Source: Acidobacteriaceae bacterium (GTDB lineage: Bacteria > Acidobacteriota > Terriglobia > Terriglobales > Acidobacteriaceae). Taken from it: a stretch of 64,000 nucleotides of DNA. Numbering within the stretch: position 1 is the first letter of the stretch; each line of letters opens with the position of its first letter. Below, one piece after another: positions 44,319 to 52,813 of this stretch. The stretch spans positions 1 through 64,000 of the forward strand of contig CAHJWN010000004.1 of assembly GCA_903642265.1 (NCBI GenBank), written 5' to 3'. A program made the position numbers and the translations under genes. Below the pieces are notes generated by a model, which was not told where the DNA came from, ran no database searches, and saw only the letters and a list, made by a program, of their open reading frames with translations.

Positions 44319-45962
44319 TTACTTCTTCTTGATGTGGTGCACGACAGCCTTTGTCTTGCGGCCAATTGCCTTGAAGATGTTCTCATCGACCGGAGTGGTT
44401 CCAGTTGAGTCAAACGTCGCGCCGGCAGGGATCAACGTGTTTGTATCGCTCTTCGCATCGGTTGTGCCGGTGTAGACAGAGATACGTGAGCCGTCGATGC
44501 CCTTTTCAGTCGTCAAGTAAGCCTTTTCGTTGACGGCGCGCTCTGCGGCGAACTTGTCTGACTTCTTCTCGGTGCTGCTGACGTTGCCAACGATTGCGAG
44601 CTTCGCATCGGTGGAGCGCTGCAGATTGAGAGCGATGTCATCGAGGCAAGCCTTTGCTTCGTTGTCGACGCGGGTCGGGCGCTTCTTGTCGCGATCGAAG
44701 TTGATCGAGCAGAGAGCGGACGTTGCTGGTGCTGGCGGCGGTGCAGGTGCGCTGACGGTCACGGAGGTCTGTGCCGAGGCGGTCTGTCCCTTATCGTCAA
44801 CGACGTTGCAGGTCACGGTGATGGTGCCAGCGGCGGCTCCTGTGGTTGACAGCGTAGCAGTTGAACTGCTGCCACTGATGGAACCGGCGGTCGAGCTGTA
44901 GCTATAGGTTAGCGGACGGTTCTGCGGACTTACGCCGGTCGCAGTAATCGTAGCCGAATCACCAGGGCTAACGGTAGACGGATTTGCCGAGCAGCTTACG
45001 GTCGGTGGCTCGAATGCCTTGACTGTAAACGTTGCAGCGCAATCTGCCATCTGGCCGGGCTTGCTGCCCTCAGCGACATGTCCTTTAACGTTGTAGGTAC
45101 CAGGAGCGAGCGACTTGGTATCGATGTTGCCCGTGCTTGATGATCCCGACACAGTAACACCACCATCACCCATCCATGTGTAGGTCGCGGTCTTCTTCGG
45201 ATCCAGATTCGTCGCCGTACCAGTGATGGTGACAGGATCGCCGGGGTAGGCAGTCGCTGGCGAGATCACGCAGGCGTAGGTGACAGGGGGAGGAGGAATG
45301 ATGTGGCCGAAGTGCATGACAATGCCGGTGCTGAGATCAACGGCATTGATGTTTGCACGTCCACCGCCGGTGCCATTGGTCGGAGCGGCAGTATAAGGAC
45401 CAAAGTCAGCGTGGACATAACGGTAATCAGCTTCGAAGAGGCGGAGGGAGAACTTGTTGTTCAAGAACGGAAGATCGTAGTCCATACCACCGCCGGCGGT
45501 AAGACCGACTCCCCACTGGTAAGGATTGTGCGAGAAGCCCGCAGGCGAGTCATCGTTGGGACCAAGCAGTCTTGCGCCACCAGCCAAGCCGTGAGCGAAA
45601 ACTGTGAAGTTCTGCATCGGCGCGCGGAAGATCGGACCCATCGACGCGGTGTAAAGGCTATCGTTGTTTCCATCCGGGTGCGCTACGAAGATGCCTTCAG
45701 CACCAACATACTTATTGAAGAAGTATGCGCCGCTGCCGATAGCGCCGTAATTGTCGGAGCTGTACTGCACGCCTGAAGGGTTAAGTGGGCTATGCGTACC
45801 GAAGTACGAGTAGCCTACGAAAACATCGACCCGCGAGGGGTTCGGACCCATGGGTGCTGCTGTGCTGGGTGCTGCCTGCGCATTTAAGCTGGCCGCCCCG
45901 AAGCTGACTGTACATGCAGCCAGTACGAACCGGCCGACACTACGTAACTGGCGATAAACCAT
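44319..45962 (-). CDS. Outer-membrane beta-barrel protein with Ig-like repeats and OmpA-like C-terminus
   Basis: 547 residues from ATG 45962, supported by GGAGG seven bases upstream; the frame is open further. It has a signal peptide (LAACTVSFGAASLNAQA). Residues ~40-220 look like an OmpA/OprF-type eight-stranded barrel (VDVFVGYSYFG). Two Ig/PKD-like domains follow (CVISPATAYPGDPVTITGTA, CSANPSTVSPGDSATITATG), with a Pro/Ala linker. The C-terminal ~150 residues (INFDRDKKRPTRVDNEAKACLDDIALNLQRS) resemble a variant OmpA domain that binds peptidoglycan. The protein would anchor the outer membrane to the wall. The Ig-like domains between barrel and OmpA part would lie in the periplasm. Confidence 0.78.
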   Translation of the reverse strand: MVYRQLRSVGRFVLAACTVSFGAASLNAQAAPSTAAPMGPNPSRVDVFVGYSYFGTHSPLNPSGVQYSSDNYGAIGSGAYFFNKYVGAEGIFVAHPDGNNDSLYTASMGPIFRAPMQNFTVFAHGLAGGARLLGPNDDSPAGFSHNPYQWGVGLTAGGGMDYDLPFLNNKFSLRLFEADYRYVHADFGPYTAAPTNGTGGGRANINAVDLSTGIVMHFGHIIPPPPVTYACVISPATAYPGDPVTITGTATNLDPKKTATYTWMGDGGVTVSGSSSTGNIDTKSLAPGTYNVKGHVAEGSKPGQMADCAATFTVKAFEPPTVSCSANPSTVSPGDSATITATGVSPQNRPLTYSYSSTAGSISGSSSTATLSTTGAAAGTITVTCNVVDDKGQTASAQTSVTVSAPAPPPAPATSALCSINFDRDKKRPTRVDNEAKACLDDIALNLQRSTDAKLAIVGNVSSTEKKSDKFAAERAVNEKAYLTTEKGIDGSRISVYTGTTDAKSDTNTLIPAGATFDSTGTTPVDENIFKAIGRKTKAVVHHIKKK

Positions 45963-46201
45963 TCGACTATCCTCCACTGAATTCATACTATTGCGAGCTC
46001 TGCTAAGTGAAGCCCCTGCAATGTTGTTAGATCTTAAAGTGTACCGCAGCAGTTGGTCGTTCTCGAACAAATGTGCGACAAGGAACACGTTTCGTACTTT
46101 ACCAACGATCCACTGGAATTACTCCCCAGACTTCTCGAATGGTGCCTTCGAAGTAACAGCTTGCCGGCTGTTTCTAAACCTTTAGAAGCTGATGGTGATG
46201 C

Positions 46202-46819
46202 CTAATCGATATTCAGCGCCTTGCGGACCGTGCCCCGCTCCTGCTGAATTTTTTCTTGAAGCAAAGTGATGGCATAAAGCAGTTGCTCTGGCCTCGGAGG
46301 ACATCCTGGCACATAGATGTCGACCGGAATAACCTGGTTAACACCTTGCAACAGGGCGTAGTTATTGAACACTCCACCAGAAGTTGCACATGCACCCATT
46401 GAGATAACCCATTTTGGTTCGGGCATTTGCTCGTAGAGTCGACGGATGACGGGAGCCATCTTCTGCGAAACGCGACCTGCAACAATCATCAGGTCACTTT
46501 GACGGGGAGAGGGTCGAAACACCTCTGCTCCAAATCTCGCAATGTCGTAACGCGACCCCCCCATCGACATCATTTCGATAGCGCAGCATGCGAGGCCGAA
46601 CGTCATCGGCCACACTGAGTTCTTGCGAACCCAGTTGATCGCTGAGTCCAGAGAAGCGAGAACGATGCCCTCCGGCTGATCGTAACCCCAGCTAACCTCA
46701 CTCAATTTTTGCTGATTCTTGGCAAAGCTGTCGAGGGTGCCAAAGAAGTACCGGTCGTTCGTCTGCGGAGTGTCCACAGGGCGACCATTGCTCGTCGTCT
46801 GATTTGCTGGGTTGCTCAT
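46202..46819 (-). CDS. nuoB: NADH-quinone oxidoreductase subunit B (NuoB), isolated gene
   Basis: 205 residues from ATG 46819 (23 further codons in frame upstream, unsupported). This is the complex I subunit that holds cluster N2. The four cluster ligands are present: the CysCys pair in GLACCAIEM (78-79), Cys144 in MGACATSGG and Cys173 in VPGCPPRPE. It is not next to nuoA or nuoC, unlike most bacteria: the neighbours are an OmpA-like gene and a secreted protein gene. It may be a second, orphan copy or a displaced sole copy. All key residues are intact, so it should be functional. Confidence 0.93.
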   Translation of the reverse strand: MSNPANQTTSNGRPVDTPQTNDRYFFGTLDSFAKNQQKLSEVSWGYDQPEGIVLASLDSAINWVRKNSVWPMTFGLACCAIEMMSMGGSRYDIARFGAEVFRPSPRQSDLMIVAGRVSQKMAPVIRRLYEQMPEPKWVISMGACATSGGVFNNYALLQGVNQVIPVDIYVPGCPPRPEQLLYAITLLQEKIQQERGTVRKALNID

Positions 46820-46949
46820 GCTTTCAGTATAAAACCTGGTTACCCGTTTCGTATTCTGGTAATGGGAACAAGAAGATGGATGTTCCACTTAGTCATTAGG
46901 TTGGTTTCCCAGCCCTTGATTGCAACTTTCGACGTAGCGGGTTGACAAA

Positions 46950-46978
46950 AGTAAAAGCAATCCCGCACTCAGAGTGCG
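46950..46978 (-). terminator. Terminator at the end of the gene 46969-47745
   Basis: On the minus strand, CGCACTC-T-GAGTGCG (46964-46978) is followed by GGGATTGCTTTTACTTTT. The 7-bp arms are separated by a single base, so the loop must open by two or three pairs. The hairpin overlaps the stop codon of the upstream gene. Confidence 0.45.
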
Positions 46979-47745
46979 CCCGCCCGCTCTACGTGCGTCC
47001 CAGGTGCTGTACGGAAAGTACGAGGAAGATCAATGCGGATGCGAAAGCGCAGCCAGGTCAGACGTCCCAGTGGAGTGGCCACACCGTCAGCAGGCTGATC
47101 CACCTGGCGAGCGCTCGAATTTGCATGTACTGCGACGAGCGAAGCAGCCCTGGTCTGATCTCCTGTACCCTGCACCAGATGTGCATCAAGAATTAATAAC
47201 TTCGCCTCCGGCGCATAACTAACCAGGAGCGCAAGGCGGGATTCTGTAGCACGCATCTGAGGTGCAGCGTTGGGCCCGGCTTGGGCGAGCCTCTGATACT
47301 CGTCATAGACACGCGACAGCTCATCGAATGATGAGCGGTCGGCAGCGAACCGGAAGTTACGTGGATTCCATCCGAGCGCATCCTGAGCGCGGAAGCTGAA
47401 ATCCGTACTGATGAGGAGCGGGCTGACAGACTGGTAGGGAGGCGTGGCAAGTTCGGCATAGTCGTGCGCGCCACGCGGACCTGCTACCGGTACGACACGC
47501 AGAACCCATCCGGATGCAATCGGCTCGAGCAGAACCTTCAGGCCATTGCCAATGACGCGCTCAAAAGCCTGTCCACTTTTCACGTCACCATCAATGACCG
47601 CAACACGATGAACCTGTTTTGCGGCACCGGGATTGCCAGCCGAAGATACCGCGCGTTGGGCCTGTAAGTGCGATGAGGGCTGCACGAGCAGGCAAAGAAA
47701 ACCGACAAACCATTCAGCTCTAATGTTCCTCGACTTAGCGCCCAT
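46969..47745 (-). CDS. Secreted protein of unknown function, overlapping glnD
   Basis: 258 residues, family not recognised. It has a signal peptide (WFVGFLCLLVQPSSHLQA). The mature part has no cysteine and no clear catalytic motif; segments such as ERVIGNGLKVLLEPIASGWVLRVVPVAG and LTWLRFRIRIDLPRTF look like beta strands. Its ATG lies 11 bp inside the end of glnD, so it is translated from the same mRNA in another frame. Why an exported protein would be coupled to the nitrogen sensor GlnD is unclear. Confidence 0.65.
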   Translation of the reverse strand: MGAKSRNIRAEWFVGFLCLLVQPSSHLQAQRAVSSAGNPGAAKQVHRVAVIDGDVKSGQAFERVIGNGLKVLLEPIASGWVLRVVPVAGPRGAHDYAELATPPYQSVSPLLISTDFSFRAQDALGWNPRNFRFAADRSSFDELSRVYDEYQRLAQAGPNAAPQMRATESRLALLVSYAPEAKLLILDAHLVQGTGDQTRAASLVAVHANSSARQVDQPADGVATPLGRLTWLRFRIRIDLPRTFRTAPGTHVERAGAL

Positions 47746-50479
47746 GTTCCTCGATCGCTTTCAGAAGGCTGGAACGAAGCTCTTCCTCCTCTGGCTGATT
47801 CAGCTTGGCACCGCGCCGGGTCACATAGAAGACATCGATTGCTGTCTCGCCTTCAGTGTCGACGAGAGCGACATCAATGTTGCATTGGAACGCCGCCAGC
47901 GTCAGGCCAAGCGCTCGCAGCAGGCCGGGTGTATCCTGCGCCACCACTTGCACAAGGGTGCTGTTCGCCGAGGCAATATCGTTAAAGTCGATCCGCGCCT
48001 GCACCGTTAACATCGGCGGTTTACGGCGTCGACGTCGACGCCCGTGCAGCAAGGTTTCTACCGGAATCACGCCGCTGACGACGTTGTGCACACTTTCAAT
48101 AAATCGCTCGCGCTCGGAGGCGTTCATCTCCAGCGTGTGGAACGCATCAGTAAAGCGAAAGCTGTCGAGCACCACTCCCTGCCGGTTCGCGAACGCGTCG
48201 GCCGTGATGATGTTCATACCCCAGGCGGCGAGCGCTCCGGCCATATTAGCGAAGAGTTGTGGCCGGTCCGGCGTGATCAGTGTAATCTCATTGACGCTCG
48301 GCGAGTAGATGAACTCGAGCTGAACGTTGTCCTCGGCAAATCGAGTGGAACGTTCGAAGTGCGCGCGAACTTGTTCCGGCGTACGCGTACTGAGATAGCG
48401 CGCTGGCAAACCTTCGAGGAATGCCTCCACTTCTGCCTTTCGGCCGGGAATGGCGGCGGTGATGCGAAGTACATGCTCGTTCTCGCGGCGTCCACCGACG
48501 CGCTCTTCGTCCACATTGCGGTCGAGGAAATTCGAAGTTGCGAGGTAAAGCCGCCACAGATTTTCTGCTTTCCATGGCGTAAGCGCGTCCGGATGGACGG
48601 CCTGGATATCGGCATAGGTAAACAGCGTCAGCATGCGAAGCGCCTCGGGCGTCTGCACCTTTGCGGCAAAAGCGCGGACCGTGTCCGTGTCGAAGATGTC
48701 GCGGCGCAGAGCGGCTGACATTTCGAGATGGCTGCCAACCAGGCGAAGCACAAGATTGCTCTCATAGCCATCCAGGCCAAGCCGGGAGAGAACACTCTCG
48801 GTCATACGCACACTCTCTTTGGCGTGGTCCCCAGTGCTGCGGCCTTTCCCAGTGTCGTGGAGCAGGGCGACAAGATAAAGCAGCCCGGGCTGCTGCAGAT
48901 CACGCAGAAGCTGGCCAAAGCGCGATGACCACTCCTCCATGGGATGATTGGGTTTTTCCGGTGAACGTGAGGAGGCAGGCCGGTCGGGGTGGGGTGGAGG
49001 CTGCACTTCAAGATGATGAAGTGTGTCGATAAGGACAAAAGTGTGCTCGTCCACTGTGTAGCGATGGTAAGCGTCGCGAATCACAAGCGCGTCGATGCCA
49101 TGGAACTCCGGAATGAGGAGTTCCAGTATTCCGAGTGCATGCATTGCTCGCAGGGCTCTGCCGGCAAAGCGGCCAGAGAGAATGATTTCGATGTGTCGCC
49201 AGAGGGTGATGCCCTCTTCCAACTCGCCTGAAAGGATGGGTAGCGCCTGGGAGAGACGCTCTTCCGCATCGAGACCGAGCCGATATCCTGAGCGGGAGAT
49301 GGCTTCAAACATGCGCAGAACGGTCTCGGGTATGTGAGCAGGATCGTTGCTGCCAATATTGGAGTGCTCTACCTCTTCTGCCGCTGTCTCAAAGAGGACA
49401 GCTCCGTGCAGGATGCTCAAACCGGGTAGAGCTGAATCCGGTTTACTGTGGGGCGTTGGGCCGAACTCTCCACGATAAGCGGCCCCGGCGAGCCGTGCAA
49501 GTGGACCGGGCCGCGACACCGGGGTCGGGATCTCATCTAACGTCTGAATTGTCTTGCGTTCGATCACGCGCGCATTCCGAAAATACAGCCGCATCCAGTA
49601 AGCGGCTTCGGGGCTCGTATTGCCGCGCCTGGCTAACCCGATTGCTGCGGCCGCGGCAGCATCCTGGGCCTGCCAATCGAGGGTGTTGTCGTCACGTTCA
49701 TGACGAAAGTGGAGGAAGCACCGTACAAGTTGCAAAAACGCAGTAGCATCGTGAAATTCGGCCTGTTCAAGCACCGCACTTGGCTCGGTCGCCTTGCTGC
49801 CGTTGAGCAACCGCGCTACCCAGCCGCAGACGTGAACATCACGCAACCCGCCAGGACAGTCTTTGACATTCGGTTCAAGATGAAAGAGGGTACCGCCGTA
49901 TTTTGCATGACGAGCAAGTGTGATCTCGCTGAGGCGCTGAAGAATGGCATTGTGTTCGCGCTCGAACAGCTTTGGCAATGACTGCTTACTGAAGCGTGTG
50001 TAGAGGTCCTCGTCGCCGCACAGAACGCGCTGATCGAGCAAGGCTAAAGCAAACTCAGTGTTTTCGGGATCGAAGCGCTCGCATTCAATCAGCTTGCGCG
50101 TGACCGGCGACACTCGTAGGCCACAGTCCCAGAGCGACTGGCTCATCCGACGAATAGGATCTTTGAACGTCTTCTCAATAGCCTTGTCAGAGAGCTTGGA
50201 GTCGAGAAGAAAGAGCAGATCTACATCAGAATAAGGGAACAGCTCCCTGCGACCATACCCACCAACTGCGACCAGCGTGACGCCTTTGGCGAGGACAGAC
50301 TCGCGTTCGACGGCTATCTGCCATAGGTAGAGCACCAGCGCGTCGACAGCATCAGATCGCCGACGCAGGGTCTGTGTTCCTGAGGCTCCACCTGCAAACG
50401 CGGAGGCGATCGTCCGCATCGTCTGCTGGTATACCTCACGCATCCCGTCGTCGATTGAATGGGTTGGTTCGTTGGACAT
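47735..50479 (-). CDS. glnD: Bifunctional PII uridylyltransferase/uridylyl-removing enzyme
   Basis: 914 residues from ATG 50479 (an in-frame TTG at 50497 would add six). GlnD adds UMP to PII when glutamine is low and removes it when glutamine is high. Domains in order: nucleotidyltransferase with GGYGRRELFPYSDVDLLFL, a helical GlnE-like region, an HD domain with HRYTVDEHTF and LLHDTGKG, and two C-terminal ACT domains (ITLITPDRPQLFANMAGAL and VVAQDTPGLLRALGLTL) that bind glutamine. Its substrate gene glnB is 107 bp upstream on the same strand, and the PII Tyr51 target is present. Confidence 0.96.
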   Translation of the reverse strand: MSNEPTHSIDDGMREVYQQTMRTIASAFAGGASGTQTLRRRSDAVDALVLYLWQIAVERESVLAKGVTLVAVGGYGRRELFPYSDVDLLFLLDSKLSDKAIEKTFKDPIRRMSQSLWDCGLRVSPVTRKLIECERFDPENTEFALALLDQRVLCGDEDLYTRFSKQSLPKLFEREHNAILQRLSEITLARHAKYGGTLFHLEPNVKDCPGGLRDVHVCGWVARLLNGSKATEPSAVLEQAEFHDATAFLQLVRCFLHFRHERDDNTLDWQAQDAAAAAAIGLARRGNTSPEAAYWMRLYFRNARVIERKTIQTLDEIPTPVSRPGPLARLAGAAYRGEFGPTPHSKPDSALPGLSILHGAVLFETAAEEVEHSNIGSNDPAHIPETVLRMFEAISRSGYRLGLDAEERLSQALPILSGELEEGITLWRHIEIILSGRFAGRALRAMHALGILELLIPEFHGIDALVIRDAYHRYTVDEHTFVLIDTLHHLEVQPPPHPDRPASSRSPEKPNHPMEEWSSRFGQLLRDLQQPGLLYLVALLHDTGKGRSTGDHAKESVRMTESVLSRLGLDGYESNLVLRLVGSHLEMSAALRRDIFDTDTVRAFAAKVQTPEALRMLTLFTYADIQAVHPDALTPWKAENLWRLYLATSNFLDRNVDEERVGGRRENEHVLRITAAIPGRKAEVEAFLEGLPARYLSTRTPEQVRAHFERSTRFAEDNVQLEFIYSPSVNEITLITPDRPQLFANMAGALAAWGMNIITADAFANRQGVVLDSFRFTDAFHTLEMNASERERFIESVHNVVSGVIPVETLLHGRRRRRRKPPMLTVQARIDFNDIASANSTLVQVVAQDTPGLLRALGLTLAAFQCNIDVALVDTEGETAIDVFYVTRRGAKLNQPEEEELRSSLLKAIEEHGR

Positions 50480-50586
50480 AGGGGAGAAGGACGGCAAATT
50501 AGTTCGTCGAACTCAGCAGGGCTTTCGACTACATTACACGGAGTGAAACTCGCCGCAATGCGCTTTCTTCACAGCTGCCGGGGCAG

Positions 50587-50925
50587 CTAAAGGGCAATAT
50601 CGCCGCGCTCGTCATTTCGGATGCGGATAGCTTCATCGACGCGGGTGACGAAAATCTTGCCGTCGCCAATTGTGCCGGTGCGGGCTGCGGAGATAATCGC
50701 CTGGATGGCCTTTTCGGCTCGATCGTCGCTGGTTACCAGTTCGAGTTTGATCTTCGGCAGCAGGTCAACCGAATATTCGCGGCCACGATAGAACTCGGTG
50801 TGGCCCTTTTGCCGGCCATGTCCGCGTGCCTCAAGAATGGTCATGCCTTCGACTCCGACCTCGAGCAATGCGTCCTTTACTGCGTCCAGCTTCGATGGCT
50901 GAATCACTGCCTCGATCTTTGTCAT
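50587..50925 (-). CDS. glnB: Nitrogen regulatory protein PII
   Basis: 112 residues, canonical length. The T-loop EFYRGREYSVDLLPK contains Tyr51, the uridylylation site used by GlnD, and the C-terminal signature TGTIGDGKIFV is present. PII trimers sense ATP/ADP and 2-oxoglutarate and control ammonium uptake and glutamine synthetase. There is no amtB beside it, which favours a GlnB-type over a GlnK-type name. It is the first gene of glnB-glnD and the secreted protein gene. Confidence 0.94.
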   Translation of the reverse strand: MTKIEAVIQPSKLDAVKDALLEVGVEGMTILEARGHGRQKGHTEFYRGREYSVDLLPKIKLELVTSDDRAEKAIQAIISAARTGTIGDGKIFVTRVDEAIRIRNDERGDIAL

Positions 50926-50999
50926 TTCATCTCCACATCTACATTAGCCCAAGCGGCAGCATTGCAGTGCACAGACGTCTTACACACGAAACTGTCCGG

Positions 51000-51998
51000 T
51001 TAGTGTGGGACGGGCGCAGGCGGTGCATCGGTCCCGGCGGCGAGTCCACGTTCGCGCATCCACTTGATCAGCAGGTCAGGCCAGATATTCAGTTGTGGAT
51101 TGCCAGAGGCAAGCCCGGCGCCATGATTCCCGTGCTGAAAGAGGTGCATCTCCGCTGGTACACCTGCCTTCACCAATGCCGAGTAGAAGGCGACGCTGTT
51201 CATCACGGGCACTACGCCGTCGTCGGTCGTGGCAAAGATAAATGTTGGTGGCGTGTCCTTCGTCACCTGGGTCTCGTCGGACAGGTTCGCCAGAAGCGCC
51301 TGCGTGGGATCGTCACCGAGGAGGTACTTACGCGAGGAGCCATGCACATTCGGCACCATCAGGGTTATGACCGGATACGCAAGGATAAGGAAGTCCGGGC
51401 GGCAGGACTGGCGTTCGACCGGGTCAGCGGAGAAGGCAGCGCCGGCGTCGTAGTGAGTCGCAGCAGTCGCAGCAAGATGCCCGCCAGCGGAGAAGCCCCA
51501 CATCCCAAGGTGGTCAGGCGCAACCGCGTAGTCTTTGGCGTTTGAGCGAACAAGACGTAGCGCACGCTGTGCATCGCCAAGCTCGATGGGGTGGTGATAG
51601 ACCGGGCCAAGACGATACTTCAGCACGAAAGCGGCCACTCCACGGTCGTTCAGCCAGTGGGCGATGTCTTCGCCCTCATGCTTCATTGAGAGGTTGGAGT
51701 ATCCTCCGCCAGGCGCAATTAGAACGCCAGTACTTGTCGTGTTCTTTGCAGGCAGGAAAACAGTGATCGTCGGGGTGTCTCCGGGTGTCTTGCCGACGGC
51801 TCTCGGCGCGCCTCCGGGCCAGAGGAGAATCGTCTTGCCGTGATCGGAGGCATCCAGCTTCGCCGCAGCGGCCGGCTGCGATGATGCAGGCCTGGACGCA
51901 GGTGCCTGCGCGTAAATAGTACAAGTAGCAGGAAGGCAGGAGATGCACAGAAGGAGGACCCTAAATGCCAGTTTCTGCAACCACCCAATCCTTTCCAT
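51000..51998 (-). CDS. Exported alpha/beta-hydrolase (acetyl esterase type)
   Basis: 332 residues from ATG 51998; in-frame codons reach 52100 without a better start. A signal peptide (LLLCISCLPATCTIYAQA) is followed by the esterase fold: oxyanion motif IAPGGGYSNLSM, nucleophile elbow GFSAGG, Asp in TTDDGVVPV and the catalytic His in HGNHGAG. This is the BD-FAE/acetyl-xylan-esterase-like group seen in plant polysaccharide degraders, removing acyl groups from glycans; the exact substrate is not known. It stands between glnB and the divergent gmhA-like gene. Confidence 0.87.
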   Translation of the reverse strand: MERIGWLQKLAFRVLLLCISCLPATCTIYAQAPASRPASSQPAAAAKLDASDHGKTILLWPGGAPRAVGKTPGDTPTITVFLPAKNTTSTGVLIAPGGGYSNLSMKHEGEDIAHWLNDRGVAAFVLKYRLGPVYHHPIELGDAQRALRLVRSNAKDYAVAPDHLGMWGFSAGGHLAATAATHYDAGAAFSADPVERQSCRPDFLILAYPVITLMVPNVHGSSRKYLLGDDPTQALLANLSDETQVTKDTPPTFIFATTDDGVVPVMNSVAFYSALVKAGVPAEMHLFQHGNHGAGLASGNPQLNIWPDLLIKWMRERGLAAGTDAPPAPVPH

Positions 51999-52126
51999 CC
52001 AAGCGTTGACCACTAACAACTCCAAAAGGGGAATGCTGCGCCTCCAGATCCGCGCCGATGCGCTCCGTATAAACTTCAGGCTTACGGGACACGATTGCAA
52101 CTCAGCTTAAAAATGCTGGAGGCACG

Positions 52127-52756
52127 TTGAGCAATTCTGAAGTTTCGATGAAGGCGCTTGTGCAAAGGCAGCTTGGGTATTCGATTGCAACACTGCAGGC
52201 TGTACGCGCGGACGAATCGATAGCCGAGACGATCGTGCGACTGAGCGAGATAACGGCCGCTTCGATGAAAACCGGCGGGAAGCTGCTGGTTGCTGGCAAT
52301 GGTGGCTCGGCCGCAGACGCGCAACACCTGGTCGCCGAGTTCGTGGGGCGGCTGGTTGTAAATCGGCCAGCGCTGCGAGCTGTCGCGCTAACCACCGATA
52401 CGTCGATCCTGACCGCTGTCGGCAATGATTTCTCGTTTGAACATGTGATTGAACGACAGGTTGAGGCTCTTGGGGCACATGGCGACATCTTCTTAGGGAT
52501 CTCTACGTCGGGCAACTCAAGAAATATCTTAAGGGCGGCCAGTCTTGCAAAAAAGATGGGGCTGACAACGGTTGGCTTTTCTGGAAACGATGGCGGCGAG
52601 TTGGCCCGGATTTGCGACCTTAGCATCGTCGTGCCAAGCAACGTAACCATGAACATCCAGGAGGCGCACCTGGCGCTTGAACACATCTTCTGCATGCTCG
52701 TCGAGCTCTGCTACTTCGGTCCGGAGTTCGGTCAGCAACCCGCAGCAGATGGATAA
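52127..52756 (+). CDS. gmhA: SIS-domain phosphoheptose isomerase (GmhA-like)
   Basis: 209 residues from a TTG at 52127 with GGAGG four bases upstream; ATG 52148 is possible. The single SIS domain carries GNGGSAADAQHLVAEFVGRL and FLGISTSGNSRNIL, typical of sedoheptulose-7-phosphate isomerase, the first step of ADP-heptose synthesis for lipopolysaccharide. TTDTSILTAVGNDFSFEHVIERQ and ALEHIFCMLVE contain the expected zinc and substrate ligands. No other heptose gene is nearby. It is upstream of the CPA1 antiporter with a 57-bp gap. Confidence 0.88.
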   Translation: MSNSEVSMKALVQRQLGYSIATLQAVRADESIAETIVRLSEITAASMKTGGKLLVAGNGGSAADAQHLVAEFVGRLVVNRPALRAVALTTDTSILTAVGNDFSFEHVIERQVEALGAHGDIFLGISTSGNSRNILRAASLAKKMGLTTVGFSGNDGGELARICDLSIVVPSNVTMNIQEAHLALEHIFCMLVELCYFGPEFGQQPAADG

Positions 52757-52813
52757 CCCGCGCCAAGATCGTAGACCCGCAGCCGGTCGTTCTGTAGAGG
52801 TCGTCTAGTCAGC

